Assembly: GCF_037101375.1 (NCBI RefSeq)
Contig: NZ_AP029020.1
Coordinates: 1 to 64,000, forward strand
DNA: 64,000 nucleotides
Reading direction: 5' to 3'
Source: Acidovorax sp. DW039
GTDB taxonomy: Bacteria > Pseudomonadota > Gammaproteobacteria > Burkholderiales > Burkholderiaceae_C
In this document: one piece after another, positions 43,304 to 51,937 of the stretch
Layout: each line of letters begins with the position of its first letter
Position numbering within the stretch: position 1 is the first letter of the stretch
Position numbers and translations under genes: made by a program
Notes under the pieces: generated by a model
What the model saw: the letters and a program-made list of their open reading frames with translations, nothing else
Databases searched by the model: none
What the model was told of the DNA's origin: nothing

Positions 43304-44497
43304 ATGCAAGGCACAGACCACACCAAAATTCGCCATCGTCAGCCTTTACTGCACCGGGTATTCAATGGCATCCGAGCCCTGACTTTGGGCGCGGGGGTAC
43401 TAACTCTTTGCAGCCTAGCCGCCGCCTTTCAAATCGCCCCCATGGGCTCGGCCTTTGAATCCAGACTTACCAATGAAACTGAAGACTCTCTCGCCGCGGT
43501 CGCTGGTCGTCTGGGCGTTCTGATCAAAGGGCGAGTGCACGAAGAGATCACCCAGATTGCCATGGGTTGCCCGGTAGAGCCCACCAGTCTTGCCCAAGAC
43601 CCCGTCTGCGGTGCGCGAGATCTTCCATTCGCAACGCCCTATGTCATCTACGGGGTCCGATGGAACGACTTGCCGCCCTTTAAGCTCGCCCCTGAGGAAG
43701 GCAATTGCACCTACCTGGGTAAATCCTGCAAAGTGTCAGAGACCATCCGCGTCTCGACACAACCTCTGTGCTGGTACTGCCTCTTCAAGGATGCAGAAAA
43801 GAAAGCCCAGACCAAACCCATCTTGGGCTGCAGCAAAGCGGCTGGCACCCAGCGCGGCAACGTGATGACCCGTTCCCACTTTGGCGATCTGCAGTTCTTG
43901 CATGCCATGGCCAGCGAAGAGGGCGTGCACCCTGGGGCCACCCGTGCGAAGGTATTGGATTGGCTTGAGTTCGCGTGGAAAGTGGCATCCAGAGAAATCA
44001 AACCCGATACGTTCCTGCGTGACATAGACAACCCAACGCTGCAAGAGCACTTTGGCTGCAAGCAGTGGCGTGTCTCCGATCTCTACATTCTGGGCCGGCA
44101 AGACAAATTGCTGCCTTACCTGCACCACGTGGCCTTTGGCTCGGTACTGCACACCGTGCAAGACTCCTTTGCTGCAGCCCATACCACCCGTGAGCCATCA
44201 CCTCCCGGCGCGACTTGCAAAAACACCGCATGGCCTCAGCCCCGGCGCATCGTTGAATTCCACACCTACGGCTCCCAGGACGGCCATTTGCATGACGACC
44301 AAGACAGCCGCGATGCGATGACCCGCGTGAGCATCGCTGAAAAATGGCCAGATGCCGTAGAGGCGACGCGAACGCTGGCACAGTTCTACGATGATCGAGC
44401 CCGCTGGGCTGAAGTACAGCCCTACATGCAGTGCTTGTTCGAAATGGCCGATGAGCGCCACAACTCCTCACCGGGAGATGCATTCCGTCGCCACTGA
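43304..44497 (+). CDS. Exported protein with zinc phospholipase C/P1-nuclease-like features
   Basis: A 397-residue protein (ATG behind GGAAGAGAG) with an N-terminal hydrophobic segment (ALTLGAGVLTLCSLAAAF) that is probably a signal or anchor. Histidines recur in helical contexts typical of the zinc-dependent PLC/P1-nuclease fold: GRVHEEITQIA, TRSHFGDLQFLHAMASEEGV, PYLHHVAFGSVLHTVQDSFA followed by AAHTT, and FHTYGSQDGHLHDDQDSRDA. The LHTVQDSFAAAH segment is the best match. Several Cys pairs (CSKAAG, CWYCLF) could form disulfides, which fits export. Function is inferred from pattern only; it could cleave phospholipids or nucleic acids. No close genomic partner; it lies between an IS1182 element and a convergent HTH gene. 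Confidence 0.5.
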   Translation: MQGTDHTKIRHRQPLLHRVFNGIRALTLGAGVLTLCSLAAAFQIAPMGSAFESRLTNETEDSLAAVAGRLGVLIKGRVHEEITQIAMGCPVEPTSLAQDPVCGARDLPFATPYVIYGVRWNDLPPFKLAPEEGNCTYLGKSCKVSETIRVSTQPLCWYCLFKDAEKKAQTKPILGCSKAAGTQRGNVMTRSHFGDLQFLHAMASEEGVHPGATRAKVLDWLEFAWKVASREIKPDTFLRDIDNPTLQEHFGCKQWRVSDLYILGRQDKLLPYLHHVAFGSVLHTVQDSFAAAHTTREPSPPGATCKNTAWPQPRRIVEFHTYGSQDGHLHDDQDSRDAMTRVSIAEKWPDAVEATRTLAQFYDDRARWAEVQPYMQCLFEMADERHNSSPGDAFRRH

Positions 44498-44543
44498 TGC
44501 CGGCTGGGGCAGGGCATCGAACCAACCCGGCGCCAAAGACAAC

Positions 44544-44990
44544 TCAGTCTTGACTGAGCAGGGCCAGTGCCTTGCGCTTGCTCATTTTGAGCACCTCGGA
44601 GATACGCCCCAGCTGCGCTGCTCGCGGATGCACCTTACCGGACTCCCACTTGTAGACAGACAACCAGGAAGCCCCCACAAGCTGCGCCATCTGCTTTTGA
44701 GTGATGCCCAGTTCGGCGCGCTTATCTGCAAACGCTTGAGCGTTGAAATTGCCGCCAGCAGCTCGCCTGGGAGTATTCGCCGCAGCCTGGGCGTTCGGCG
44801 TATTGGGCACTTTGGTCAAACGCTGTGCGGCTTTCAACTGCGACGCCAATGCTTTGACTTCACGCTTCAAGGCTGCAATCTCAGAACGATGGCTGGTGAT
44901 GATTTTGCGCATACCCTGGAGCTCAGGCTTGAGCTCCTTACGGGCCATCCGGATGACTTCAGCACGAAATGCATTGGAGAACGTATTCAT
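44544..44990 (-). CDS. Coiled-coil HTH (XRE-like) DNA-binding protein (first)
   Basis: A 148-residue protein. The start MNTFSNAFRAEVIRMARKEL at 44990 is more protein-like than the upstream in-frame ATG. Charged coiled coil (residues 15-55, with RSEIAALKREVKALASQLKA), a Pro/Ala-rich linker, then a C-terminal HTH_3-type domain (KRAELGITQKQMAQLVGASW, VYKWESGKVHPRAAQLG). The layout, with the HTH at the C-terminus after a coiled coil, is shared with the gene at 53109-53588. It lies downstream of the HU gene on the same strand, separated by a terminator. Likely a nucleoid-associated or plasmid regulator; target unknown. Confidence 0.65.
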   Translation of the reverse strand: MNTFSNAFRAEVIRMARKELKPELQGMRKIITSHRSEIAALKREVKALASQLKAAQRLTKVPNTPNAQAAANTPRRAAGGNFNAQAFADKRAELGITQKQMAQLVGASWLSVYKWESGKVHPRAAQLGRISEVLKMSKRKALALLSQD

Positions 44991-45057
44991 GCCTGTGGTG
45001 GTACGGGATCGGACCATCTCGCGAGCGTGAGTATTTACTGCGTTTCTGCTGGGCGAG

Positions 45058-45095
45058 CAAAACAAAACCGCCTGAGACCAACGGCCAGAGGCGGT
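45058..45095 (-). terminator. Rho-independent terminator of the HU gene
   Basis: On the minus strand, ACCGCCT (45095-45089) and AGGCGGT (45073-45067) pair around a 15-nt loop, followed by TTTGTTTTG. It lies 38 bp after the HU stop and points the same way. Confidence 0.7.
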
Positions 45096-45133
45096 ATTGA
45101 ATGAGGCCTGTGAACCTCACAGCCTGTGGTCTG

Positions 45134-45445
45134 TTACTTGGCTGCTTTGTCTGCCTTGCGCTTGGCAGCCTTTGGGTCCACCACAGCCTTGAATTTGGTA
45201 CCCGCTACAAACTTGGGTACTGTGGTTGCGGGGATCTTCAGGGCCGCCCCCGTGGAGGGGTTCTTGCCCGTTCGAGCAGCGCGCTTGGCGGACTTGAAAG
45301 TGCCAAAGCCCACGAGTTGGACAGCGTCGCCCTTCTTGACAGCAATTTGGACGGCATCAATGAAAGACTCCAGCACTGCTGCGGCAGCAGCTTTGGAAAG
45401 GTCGTTCTTTGAGGCCAGGATTTCAACGAGTTCTGCGCGGTTCAT
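45134..45445 (-). CDS. HU-family nucleoid protein
   Basis: A 103-residue HU/IHF-type protein: MNRAELVEILASKNDLSKAA, then AVQIAVKKGDAVQLVGFGTF, the beta-arm tip region RTGKNPSTGAALKIPATTVP with the intercalating Pro, and a C-terminal KFVAGTKFKAVVD. A Lys/Ala-rich tail of about 14 residues (PKAAKRKADKAAK) extends beyond the usual 90 residues. It would bind and bend DNA, compacting the plasmid or supporting replication or transposition. It has its own terminator. A plasmid-borne HU is less common than the chromosomal one. Confidence 0.92.
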   Translation of the reverse strand: MNRAELVEILASKNDLSKAAAAAVLESFIDAVQIAVKKGDAVQLVGFGTFKSAKRAARTGKNPSTGAALKIPATTVPKFVAGTKFKAVVDPKAAKRKADKAAK

Positions 45446-45639
45446 AGGTGGTCAATGGATAGAGGTAAAAAGGGCCTGTTTATAACGCCATTGCATGCAA
45501 ATGTGTGTGTTAAGTGACGGGTGCTCGTATCAGAGTGAATTGCAGTAATCAGGAATTAAACCAAGTGCCCTGCCAGAGCCATTGGCCATGGAGAGCATTC
45601 AGGCCCAATGGGTAGAACCCCAACGACATGGCTAGATGT

Positions 45640-46251
45640 TCACCTGAGATTCGGTTGCTTCAGCACCCACTCACTGAACTCCCACAGACTTTCATGCTGG
45701 GAGTGCACGGCATCCAGGTCGGGTCCAACATTGGGAGTGCCGTTGCGGCCAGGATGAATCAATGCCAAGTGAACATCAGGCCGAATGCCTTTGAAATACG
45801 GAAGGTAGTCGTCTACGAAGGCCACAGGTGCCAACTGGTCCACGGCATTCGCCTTGGGGCTGCGGCCAGACACATCACCGCCAGTGGCAATCACCGTTTC
45901 GATCGGAAACCCCAAGTCGCGCAGGTTACGAAGACGGGCTTGCTCAAATTGAGGCTGCAGCGCTGTGACGCACACCAGATGAAACCCCGCATCGTGCAAT
46001 CGATGACAGGCCTCCACTGCTTTGTCCAATGCCGGAATAGTGGACCAGAATGTCTCGTCCATGCAGTCCCTGAACTGTTGACGGCGCTCTCCCGTGAGTT
46101 GTTCAACACCCCAGCGCTGCATGGGCCAATATGCCTGCGGATCGATCTCCTGCGGAAGAATCCCAAATGCGCGTTGCCACGCGTGGGCGTAGGCCAGGCT
46201 GTAGTCCAGAAGCACGCCATCGGCGTCCAGAGCAATGGTGGGTCTTTTCAT
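45640..46251 (-). CDS. HAD-superfamily hydrolase
   Basis: A 203-residue phosphatase-like protein. Start MKRPTIALDADGVLLDYS at 46251; ATGA overlaps the end of kptA by 4 nt, so translation is coupled. HAD motif I is DADGV (Asp nucleophile and Asp+2), motif II is VCVTAL (Thr) and motif IV is VAFVDDYLPYF. The helical cap between motifs I and II is small (C1 type). The substrate is not evident. The coupling with a tRNA 2'-phosphotransferase-type enzyme suggests a role with nucleotides or a phosphorylated RNA-repair product, but this is inference. Confidence 0.8.
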   Translation of the reverse strand: MKRPTIALDADGVLLDYSLAYAHAWQRAFGILPQEIDPQAYWPMQRWGVEQLTGERRQQFRDCMDETFWSTIPALDKAVEACHRLHDAGFHLVCVTALQPQFEQARLRNLRDLGFPIETVIATGGDVSGRSPKANAVDQLAPVAFVDDYLPYFKGIRPDVHLALIHPGRNGTPNVGPDLDAVHSQHESLWEFSEWVLKQPNLR

Positions 46252-46835
46252 GGAAAGCGACTCCTGAGTTTGGGCCACTCGGTGGACACGATGGTCAGAT
46301 ACCGCGAAGGCACTTCCTCCGTCAACCAAACCTGATTGTCTGCTTGGTAGAAGGAAACTCCATCTTCGGCCATTTGCCGCGCATCAACCGCCAATAGAAC
46401 GGGAACCCCGTACCTGCGCCCAACCTGAATGGCAGTGTCCTTGTTTTCGCTTAAGTGAACGTGGTGACGTTGACGCTTTTGCAGCCCCGTCGCCAGTATG
46501 GAGCTGATAAAACGCTCAGCCGTTCCATGAAACAAGATCGCTGGCGGATCGATGGCTGTAAGCCCCAAGTCCACATCGACAGAGTGACCTTGATTGGCTC
46601 GAATCCGGGAGCCGTCATCACTGAATGAAAAGCGCTTCTTGTCGTTGGTTTTAACGACGAATTGAAGCAACTCAAGTGACAGGGGGTGCTTTGCCAGAGA
46701 CGCTTTGCGCAGCAACTCATCAACGTTTGCCCAGCCGTTGGAGTCCAGGTCCAAGCTAATCACTTGAGGCTTGTGACGCAAAACCAGACTCAGGAATTTG
46801 CTGGTTGCCACGACTTGTTTTTCTGAAAATTTCAT
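46248..46835 (-). CDS. kptA: KptA/Tpt1-type RNA 2'-phosphotransferase
   Basis: A 195-residue enzyme. Known reaction of the family: NAD-dependent removal of an internal 2'-phosphate from RNA, yielding ADP-ribose 1'',2''-cyclic phosphate and nicotinamide. KFLSLVLRHKPQVISLDLDS carries the Arg-His pair, followed by GWANVDELL, the catalytic-domain start LFHGTAERFISSILATGLQK, HVHLSENKDTAIQVGRRYG with the conserved His and Arg, and FYQADNQVWLTEEVPSRYL. All recognised residues are present. The start MKFSEKQVV at 46835 is preferred over an in-frame codon within the IS end. An IS1182 inverted repeat begins 24 bp upstream, so the gene has lost its native promoter or relies on the element. Bacterial KptA function is still unclear. 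Confidence 0.9.
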   Translation of the reverse strand: MKFSEKQVVATSKFLSLVLRHKPQVISLDLDSNGWANVDELLRKASLAKHPLSLELLQFVVKTNDKKRFSFSDDGSRIRANQGHSVDVDLGLTAIDPPAILFHGTAERFISSILATGLQKRQRHHVHLSENKDTAIQVGRRYGVPVLLAVDARQMAEDGVSFYQADNQVWLTEEVPSRYLTIVSTEWPKLRSRFP

Positions 46836-46858
46836 AGGTGCGGGGGTCAGTGATAGGT

Positions 46859-48544
46859 CGAGGCTGTGTGATAACCCCACCCACGATTGCAGCTCAAAAC
46901 TAAAATCATGGGCACCCGATTCAAGCGAGGTACTCCATGAAGCGATTCATCGAAGGCGAAGACCGGCAACAGGTCACCCTGCTGCCTGAGTGCCTGGACG
47001 ACTACATCGCGGAGGACAACCCAGTGCGGGTTGTCGATGTCTTTGTCGAAGAGCTGGATCTTCGGGCACTCGGCTTTGAAGGCGTTGATCCTGCGCTCAC
47101 GGGTCGGCCCGCATATCACCCTGGCGTACTGCTCAAACTGTACATCTACGGGTACTTGAACCGCATCCAGTCGAGCCGCCGCTTGGAGCGTGAAGCCCAG
47201 CGCAATGTCGAGCTGATGTGGCTGACCGGGCGCCTTGCGCCAGACTTCAAAACCATCGCCGACTTCCGTCGAAGCAGCGGCGCTGGCATCCGCAACGTCT
47301 GCAAGCGCTTCATCGCCATGTGCCGCCAGCTGAACTTGTTCTCGCAGGCCATCGTGGCGATCGATGGCAGCAAATTCAAGGCCGTCAACAGCCGCGACCG
47401 CAACTTCACACCCGGCAAGATCGAGGCTCGCCAGCAGCAGATCGAGCAGAGCATCCAGCGTTATCTGGACGCGCTGGAGACGGCCGACCGCACGCAGCCT
47501 ACAGAGGTTGAAGCCAAGGCAGAACGACTGCAAGAGAAGCTAAAAAAGTTGCGTGAGCAGATGCGGCAACTCGACGGTCTCAAGGAGCAATTGAAGACCC
47601 TGCCCGATGGCCAGATATCACTCACCGACCCCGATGCACGTTCGATGGCCACCCAGGCCAAGGGATCGGGCCTGGTGGGCTACAACGTGCAGACCGCAGT
47701 TGATGCCAAGCACCACCTGATCGTTGCGCACGAGGTCACGAACGTTGACAATGACCGTGCACAGTTGCACCACATGGCCTGCGCTGCAGACCAGGCCATG
47801 GGAGGCGAGAACCTGCAGGCCTTTGCCGATCGAGGCTACTTCAGTGGTCCACAGCTCAAGGCCTGCGAAGACGCTGGCATCACGACCTTCGTGCCCAAGC
47901 CGATGACGTCCAACGCGAAGGCCGAAGGGCGCTTCGACAAGGCCGACTTCATCTACATCGCCAAGGATGACGAGTACCAGTGCCCTGCAGGCGAGCGTGC
48001 GATCCATCGCTTCAAAACAATCGAGAAGGGCCTGAACCTGAGCGTCTATTGGTCAAGTGCCTGCCCAAAGTGTCTGCTCAAATCCCAGTGCACGACCAGT
48101 AGCAACCGGCGCATTCGCCGATGGGAGCACGAAGAGGTTCTGGAGCGCGTTCAGCAACGATTGGACAGTAACCCCGATGCCATGACGTTGCGAAGGTCAA
48201 CCGTGGAGCACGTCTTCGGCACGCTCAAACATTGGATGGGCTCGACGCACTTCCTGATGAAGACCCTCAAGTACGTGGGCACAGAGATGAGCCTTCATGT
48301 GCTGGCCTACAACCTCAAGCGGGTGATGGGCGTGATGGGTATCGCGCAGATGATGCAGGCGATGCGGATGGTCAAGGCGTGATGCCTTAGTTGGCATTTA
48401 GCAGCTGACAAAGGCTTCGGGAGTGCGTCAAAAGGCTTCAGGTGCGCCAGAAACGGCACTACAGCCATGCTGGTGAGGAATGCGGTGCAAGGCTGTGGTA
48501 CAGGGCTGGACCACATGCTCGTTGAGCGTTTCCACACAGCCTCG
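46859..48544 (+). mobile_element. IS1182-family element 2 (intact, 1686 bp)
   Basis: Inverted repeats CGAGGCTGTGTGATAAC (left) and CGAGGCTGTGTGGAAAC (inward from the right). It carries one intact transposase. It differs in sequence from element 1 but shares the core repeat AGGCTGTGTG. Confidence 0.85.
46937..48382 (+). CDS. IS1182-family transposase 2
   Basis: A 481-residue transposase: MKRFIEGEDRQQVTLLPECL, TGRPAYHPGVLLKLYIYGYL, LMWLTGRLAPDFKTIADFRR, first Asp in VAIDGSKFKAVNSRDRNF, LVGYNVQTAVDAKHHLIVAH, second Asp in FADRGYFSGPQL, zinc-like SACPKCLLKSQC and Glu region HVFGTLKHWMGSTHFLMKTL. The same layout as transposase 1 but distinct throughout, so these are two separate IS1182 species. 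The frame is intact. Ribosome site GAGG lies ahead of the ATG. Confidence 0.9.
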   Translation: MKRFIEGEDRQQVTLLPECLDDYIAEDNPVRVVDVFVEELDLRALGFEGVDPALTGRPAYHPGVLLKLYIYGYLNRIQSSRRLEREAQRNVELMWLTGRLAPDFKTIADFRRSSGAGIRNVCKRFIAMCRQLNLFSQAIVAIDGSKFKAVNSRDRNFTPGKIEARQQQIEQSIQRYLDALETADRTQPTEVEAKAERLQEKLKKLREQMRQLDGLKEQLKTLPDGQISLTDPDARSMATQAKGSGLVGYNVQTAVDAKHHLIVAHEVTNVDNDRAQLHHMACAADQAMGGENLQAFADRGYFSGPQLKACEDAGITTFVPKPMTSNAKAEGRFDKADFIYIAKDDEYQCPAGERAIHRFKTIEKGLNLSVYWSSACPKCLLKSQCTTSSNRRIRRWEHEEVLERVQQRLDSNPDAMTLRRSTVEHVFGTLKHWMGSTHFLMKTLKYVGTEMSLHVLAYNLKRVMGVMGIAQMMQAMRMVKA

Positions 48545-48691
48545 GCCGAAAGCGGACCTCGTGCAGGGTTAGCACCTCTTCAGGAGGAGCTCACTCCCAT
48601 CCGCACTCACGCAATTGACGCTTAGGAATTGTGCTGAGCAAGCACGGCTAACTGCCACTGTATGGCCGTCCCGGAGGATGCTGCTAGTGCG

Positions 48692-50367
48692 TGTTGATTT
48701 CCATGCAAACCTAACCCACCGGGGGCTAGTGGGGGTGCGGATAAAAACTTGGACTGGTTTTATGTCGCAAGTCCAAGACTCACCCGGTATTCGATCGGGC
48801 TGAGGGCCCCCAGGGAGATCTTGATCCGCTTCTCGTTGTACCAACGGATGTAGTCGTCGACCACCCCAATGAACTGTTTGATCGTGACGCTCTTCCAGTC
48901 CCGAGGATAGAACAGCTCATTCTTCAGCCTACCGAAGAAGCCCTCGCACGCCGCGTTGTCAGGCGAGCAGGCTTTGCGGGACATCGAACGGGTAAGGTCC
49001 GCGTCGCTCATTCTCGATAGCCAGCCGGGCCAGCGGTAGTGTCCTCCGCGGTCGGAGTGGACCACAGGTCGATCGTTGGTCTCTGCCACCGTCTCGATAG
49101 CAGCATCGAGCATCGTGTTGACTAGCTCAGCATCCGGGCTCGTGCCAATGGTCCAGCTGACCACCATCCCGTCGAAGCAATCGATGATCGGTGACAGGTA
49201 GACCTTGCCTGCGGGGATCTGGAATTCCGTGATGTCTGTGAGCCACTTCTCGTTTGGCGCAGCAGCCTGGAAGTCACGGTTGATGATGTTCTCTGGTGCC
49301 GGGCTGATCTCGCCAAGGTAAGAGGCATACCGCCGCCGCTTGGGCTTTGCAACGACCAAGCTCTCTTGCTTCATCAGCCGCTGCACTACCTTCTCGGAGA
49401 TCGGGCCTTGTTCTCTGGCCAGTGAGGCTTGCAGCCTGCGGTAGCCGTAGCAGCGGTGATTGGACTCGAAGATCTCGGTGATGGATTGGCGCACCTTCAC
49501 GTACTTGTCTCCGATTGCCGCGCGGGCCCGATGGTAGAAGTATGAGCTGCGCGCAAGACCCAACTGTGCAGGGAGCTCTGGCAGACCATAGTGCTCCCTG
49601 AGGGCGTCAATCAGCAGTGTCTTCTCCCGGTTGGACAGGAGTTGCAGATCGACGCCCAGGCCTTTTTTTAGCAGTTCATTGGCCTTGTTCAAGAGGTCCT
49701 GCTCAAGGCGCAGTTGCCTGACTTCGTGGCGCAGTATTTCAACCTGGCGCTTGAGCTCTTCGCGCTCTTGCGCCTGCGGTGATCGATCGGTGTGTTTCAT
49801 TGATGCGGGTGCCTCACGCCCCAGAAGCTGGTTCTTCCAGTTGTACAACGTTGGTCGGCACACGCCGAGCCTGTCGGCAACCGCCTGTGCACTTTCCTGC
49901 CGGGTGCAAAGCTCCATCACTCCCGCTTGCTTCAAGCTCTCGGGATATCTTCGCTGACCCACACTGCCGACAACGGCCATCCTGGCCTCAGGGAATGCTT
50001 CGCGCACCCACTTAGTCAGCGTTCCACGCCCTGGATAGCCCAGGGCCCTCATGGTGGCTGCGATGCATCGATCATGTGTTAGGTAGTGCTGTGTGGCCGC
50101 CGCCTTCTGGGCCTGCGAGAACTTGGGCTCACGCCCCGCATAGCCTTTAGGCAAGTCCTGGCGCTGCTGATATTCCCGATACCAACCTTTCAATGAATTC
50201 TTGGTCGGGTACCCCAACTGCCTGATCGTCGGGCTGGTGCGTTTGCCCAGCTTGATGTAGAGCTCAACTGCTCGGATTCGGTCTTCGTAGGAATACATGA
50301 ACTACCTTTTAGTAGTCCAAGTTTTCGTCCGCACCCCCAGTGGGTCACTTCTGCGTGGAAATCAACA
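48692..50367 (-). mobile_element. IS3-family element, copy B (1676 bp), inverted relative to copy A
   Basis: TGTTGATTTCCATGC at 48692 and TGTTGATTTCCACGC inward from 50367 are the same ends as copy A. Flanks AGTGCG and TGGAGT give no target duplication. It lacks the 10 extra bases seen inside the left end of copy A. Confidence 0.9.
48760..50298 (-). CDS. IS3-family transposase (copy B)
   Basis: The encoded 512-residue protein reads the same as that of copy A at 19986-21524, with all DDE residues (WLTDITEF, VHSDRGGHY, CEGFFGRLKNE). The frame is intact. The A7 tract and continuous frame are the same. Near-identity of the two copies means a recent duplication or gene conversion, and makes homologous inversion of the intervening 27 kb possible. 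Confidence 0.9.
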   Translation of the reverse strand: MYSYEDRIRAVELYIKLGKRTSPTIRQLGYPTKNSLKGWYREYQQRQDLPKGYAGREPKFSQAQKAAATQHYLTHDRCIAATMRALGYPGRGTLTKWVREAFPEARMAVVGSVGQRRYPESLKQAGVMELCTRQESAQAVADRLGVCRPTLYNWKNQLLGREAPASMKHTDRSPQAQEREELKRQVEILRHEVRQLRLEQDLLNKANELLKKGLGVDLQLLSNREKTLLIDALREHYGLPELPAQLGLARSSYFYHRARAAIGDKYVKVRQSITEIFESNHRCYGYRRLQASLAREQGPISEKVVQRLMKQESLVVAKPKRRRYASYLGEISPAPENIINRDFQAAAPNEKWLTDITEFQIPAGKVYLSPIIDCFDGMVVSWTIGTSPDAELVNTMLDAAIETVAETNDRPVVHSDRGGHYRWPGWLSRMSDADLTRSMSRKACSPDNAACEGFFGRLKNELFYPRDWKSVTIKQFIGVVDDYIRWYNEKRIKISLGALSPIEYRVSLGLAT

Positions 50368-50660
50368 TGGAGTGCCGCGCCTGGGCCTGCTCATACTGAG
50401 TGTCTACTCCCGCTTCCATGGTGTGCGAGACACCCGTGTGTCGCATCCAGTGGGGCGACGCCATCAAAAGCCGTTGCGCGGCACGTTCATGTTCATCTTT
50501 CACTAGCGCAGCCGCCATCTTGAAGATCTCTTTGCAGATCACTGGGGCGTGACGCCCTTGTCTTTGCCGGTGACCGCGAGGATGGCTGGCAGGGTCTCCT
50601 GGTACGCGGGCATAGGTTACAGGCCCAAGGAGGTTCGGTAGATCCGAAGCTCGTCATGAG
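50368..50660 (-). pseudogene. Tyrosine-recombinase fragment cut by IS3 copy B
   Basis: The minus strand reads AYQETLPAILAVTGKDKGVT, then in another frame VICKEIFKMAAALVKDEHER and AAQRLLMASPHWMRHTGVSH followed by EAGVDTQYEQAQARHS, where it meets the IS3 end. SPHWMRHTGVSH is the His-x-x-Arg box of the integrase family. The Tyr nucleophile and C-terminus are missing, and there is a stop or frameshift upstream. It is a second integrase relic, different from the one split by IS1595. Confidence 0.7.
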
Positions 50661-51217
50661 CTTGGAGGTAACCACGATGGTCGCTTTTTTTGCTGCCCTT
50701 GACTCTACGAGCTGACCGCTATACCGCTGTCCTGCAAGCACGGTGAAACCACTGCCGACAACGGTCACTTCAGTAGCGCATGGCGCAGGGTGATGCAGGT
50801 GATTTCAATGTCGAAGACGTAGTACATAAAGATCCACGGTTTGCTCGAAGCAATCGAGATTGGCAATTTTTCTGTTTACCTTTGATCCTGCGTCTCTTAC
50901 ATTGGCCGCTTTTTTTGCACCTGAATTGGTCAAAAAGCTGAGATGACATTTCAACGCACAGCGCCATGCAACCACTATCTGCCCATACATCTTTCCCCGC
51001 GAACAATTCCTTCTCTGAAACTGGTGCGGGCTGCGTGCGGATGAGATTACTGGTTAAAAAAGCGGCTGCAGATGTTTTCTGCCCATGGAGTTGCTCGGAT
51101 TGGGGAAAGCAGTGCCAATCGACCTCATTGGGGGGCACGACGCTCAGCCGCGCTGCTCTGGAACTGTTATCTCAAGTTGCGTACATCTTGGCACACGCTC
51201 GTTGCGAGAAAAATCGT
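50661..51217. other. No gene recognised
   Basis: About 560 bp between the integrase relic and the IPTL-CTERM gene. Sequence is locally AT-rich around 50850-50960. Open frames on both strands lack family features. The promoter of the surface-protein pair must lie here, but it was not identified. Confidence 0.4.
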
Positions 51218-51937
51218 ATGCCTTTAATCCTTCGCCAGTGTGCCTTTGTGCTGCTGATCTACTGCTTTAGTGCCTTGCCTAGTTTGGCTCAGATTTCGGT
51301 GCCTGCCGGAGCCCGGATAGACGTTCCTGCCGGGTCAACTCTCGATGCTGCCTGTGGCGGGGTGGATATACAGGGGCAACTTAACGTGACGTCGGGACAG
51401 CTAAGGACTGATGGTGACCTAGTGATTGGATCGTCCGGTATGTTGAATGGCAACGATGGCGTGTTGAGGGTGGGCGGCAATTTTCGCAGCACTGGGTCCT
51501 TCAATGCTGGCAACAGTACGGTCGAGCTGATAGACGGTTGCGTAGGCAACACCACGCAAATCTCGGGCAACTTAGTGTTTCAGAACCTCGTGCTCAGTAG
51601 CGGCAGTGGACGTATTTTCGCCATCCAGGCTGGCAGCCAAATCACTGTACTGGGTACTCTCACCTTGCAGGGAGTCTCAGGGCAAAACCTTCAGCTCGTC
51701 TCTGCGACTGGTGGCGCTGTCGTCGTCAATCTTGGGCCTTCGGCTAACGTTGTCAGAAATTTCGTCAGCGTGGCCAGCAACGTTCAGATCGGTACTGCGG
51801 CAGCAACGGCCAAGAGCATTCCCACATTGAGCGAATATGGCGTGCTGATTCTAGGCTCGCTGCTGGCTCTCGTTGCTTGGGCGCTGCAGTCCTCGCCGCT
51901 TGCCAACCGTGTTTCCAAAAAGAAAGTGTGTTTATGA
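51218..51937 (+). CDS. IPTL-CTERM exported surface protein
   Basis: A 239-residue protein from ATG 51218 (upstream in-frame sequence is not protein-like). Signal peptide ([17 protein letters not shown]) and a repetitive beta-rich middle ([57 protein letters not shown]), suggesting a beta-helix. The C-terminus has the IPTL-CTERM sorting signal, [20 protein letters not shown], followed by Arg/Lys (RVSKKKV). Known: IPTL-CTERM proteins are processed by an exosortase (XrtH type); none is in this window. Its TGA overlaps the ATG of the collagen-like gene, so the two are translationally coupled and probably function together on the surface. Confidence 0.75.
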   Translation: MPLILRQCAFVLLIYCFSALPSLAQISVPAGARIDVPAGSTLDAACGGVDIQGQLNVTSGQLRTDGDLVIGSSGMLNGNDGVLRVGGNFRSTGSFNAGNSTVELIDGCVGNTTQISGNLVFQNLVLSSGSGRIFAIQAGSQITVLGTLTLQGVSGQNLQLVSATGGAVVVNLGPSANVVRNFVSVASNVQIGTAAATAKSIPTLSEYGVLILGSLLALVAWALQSSPLANRVSKKKVCL

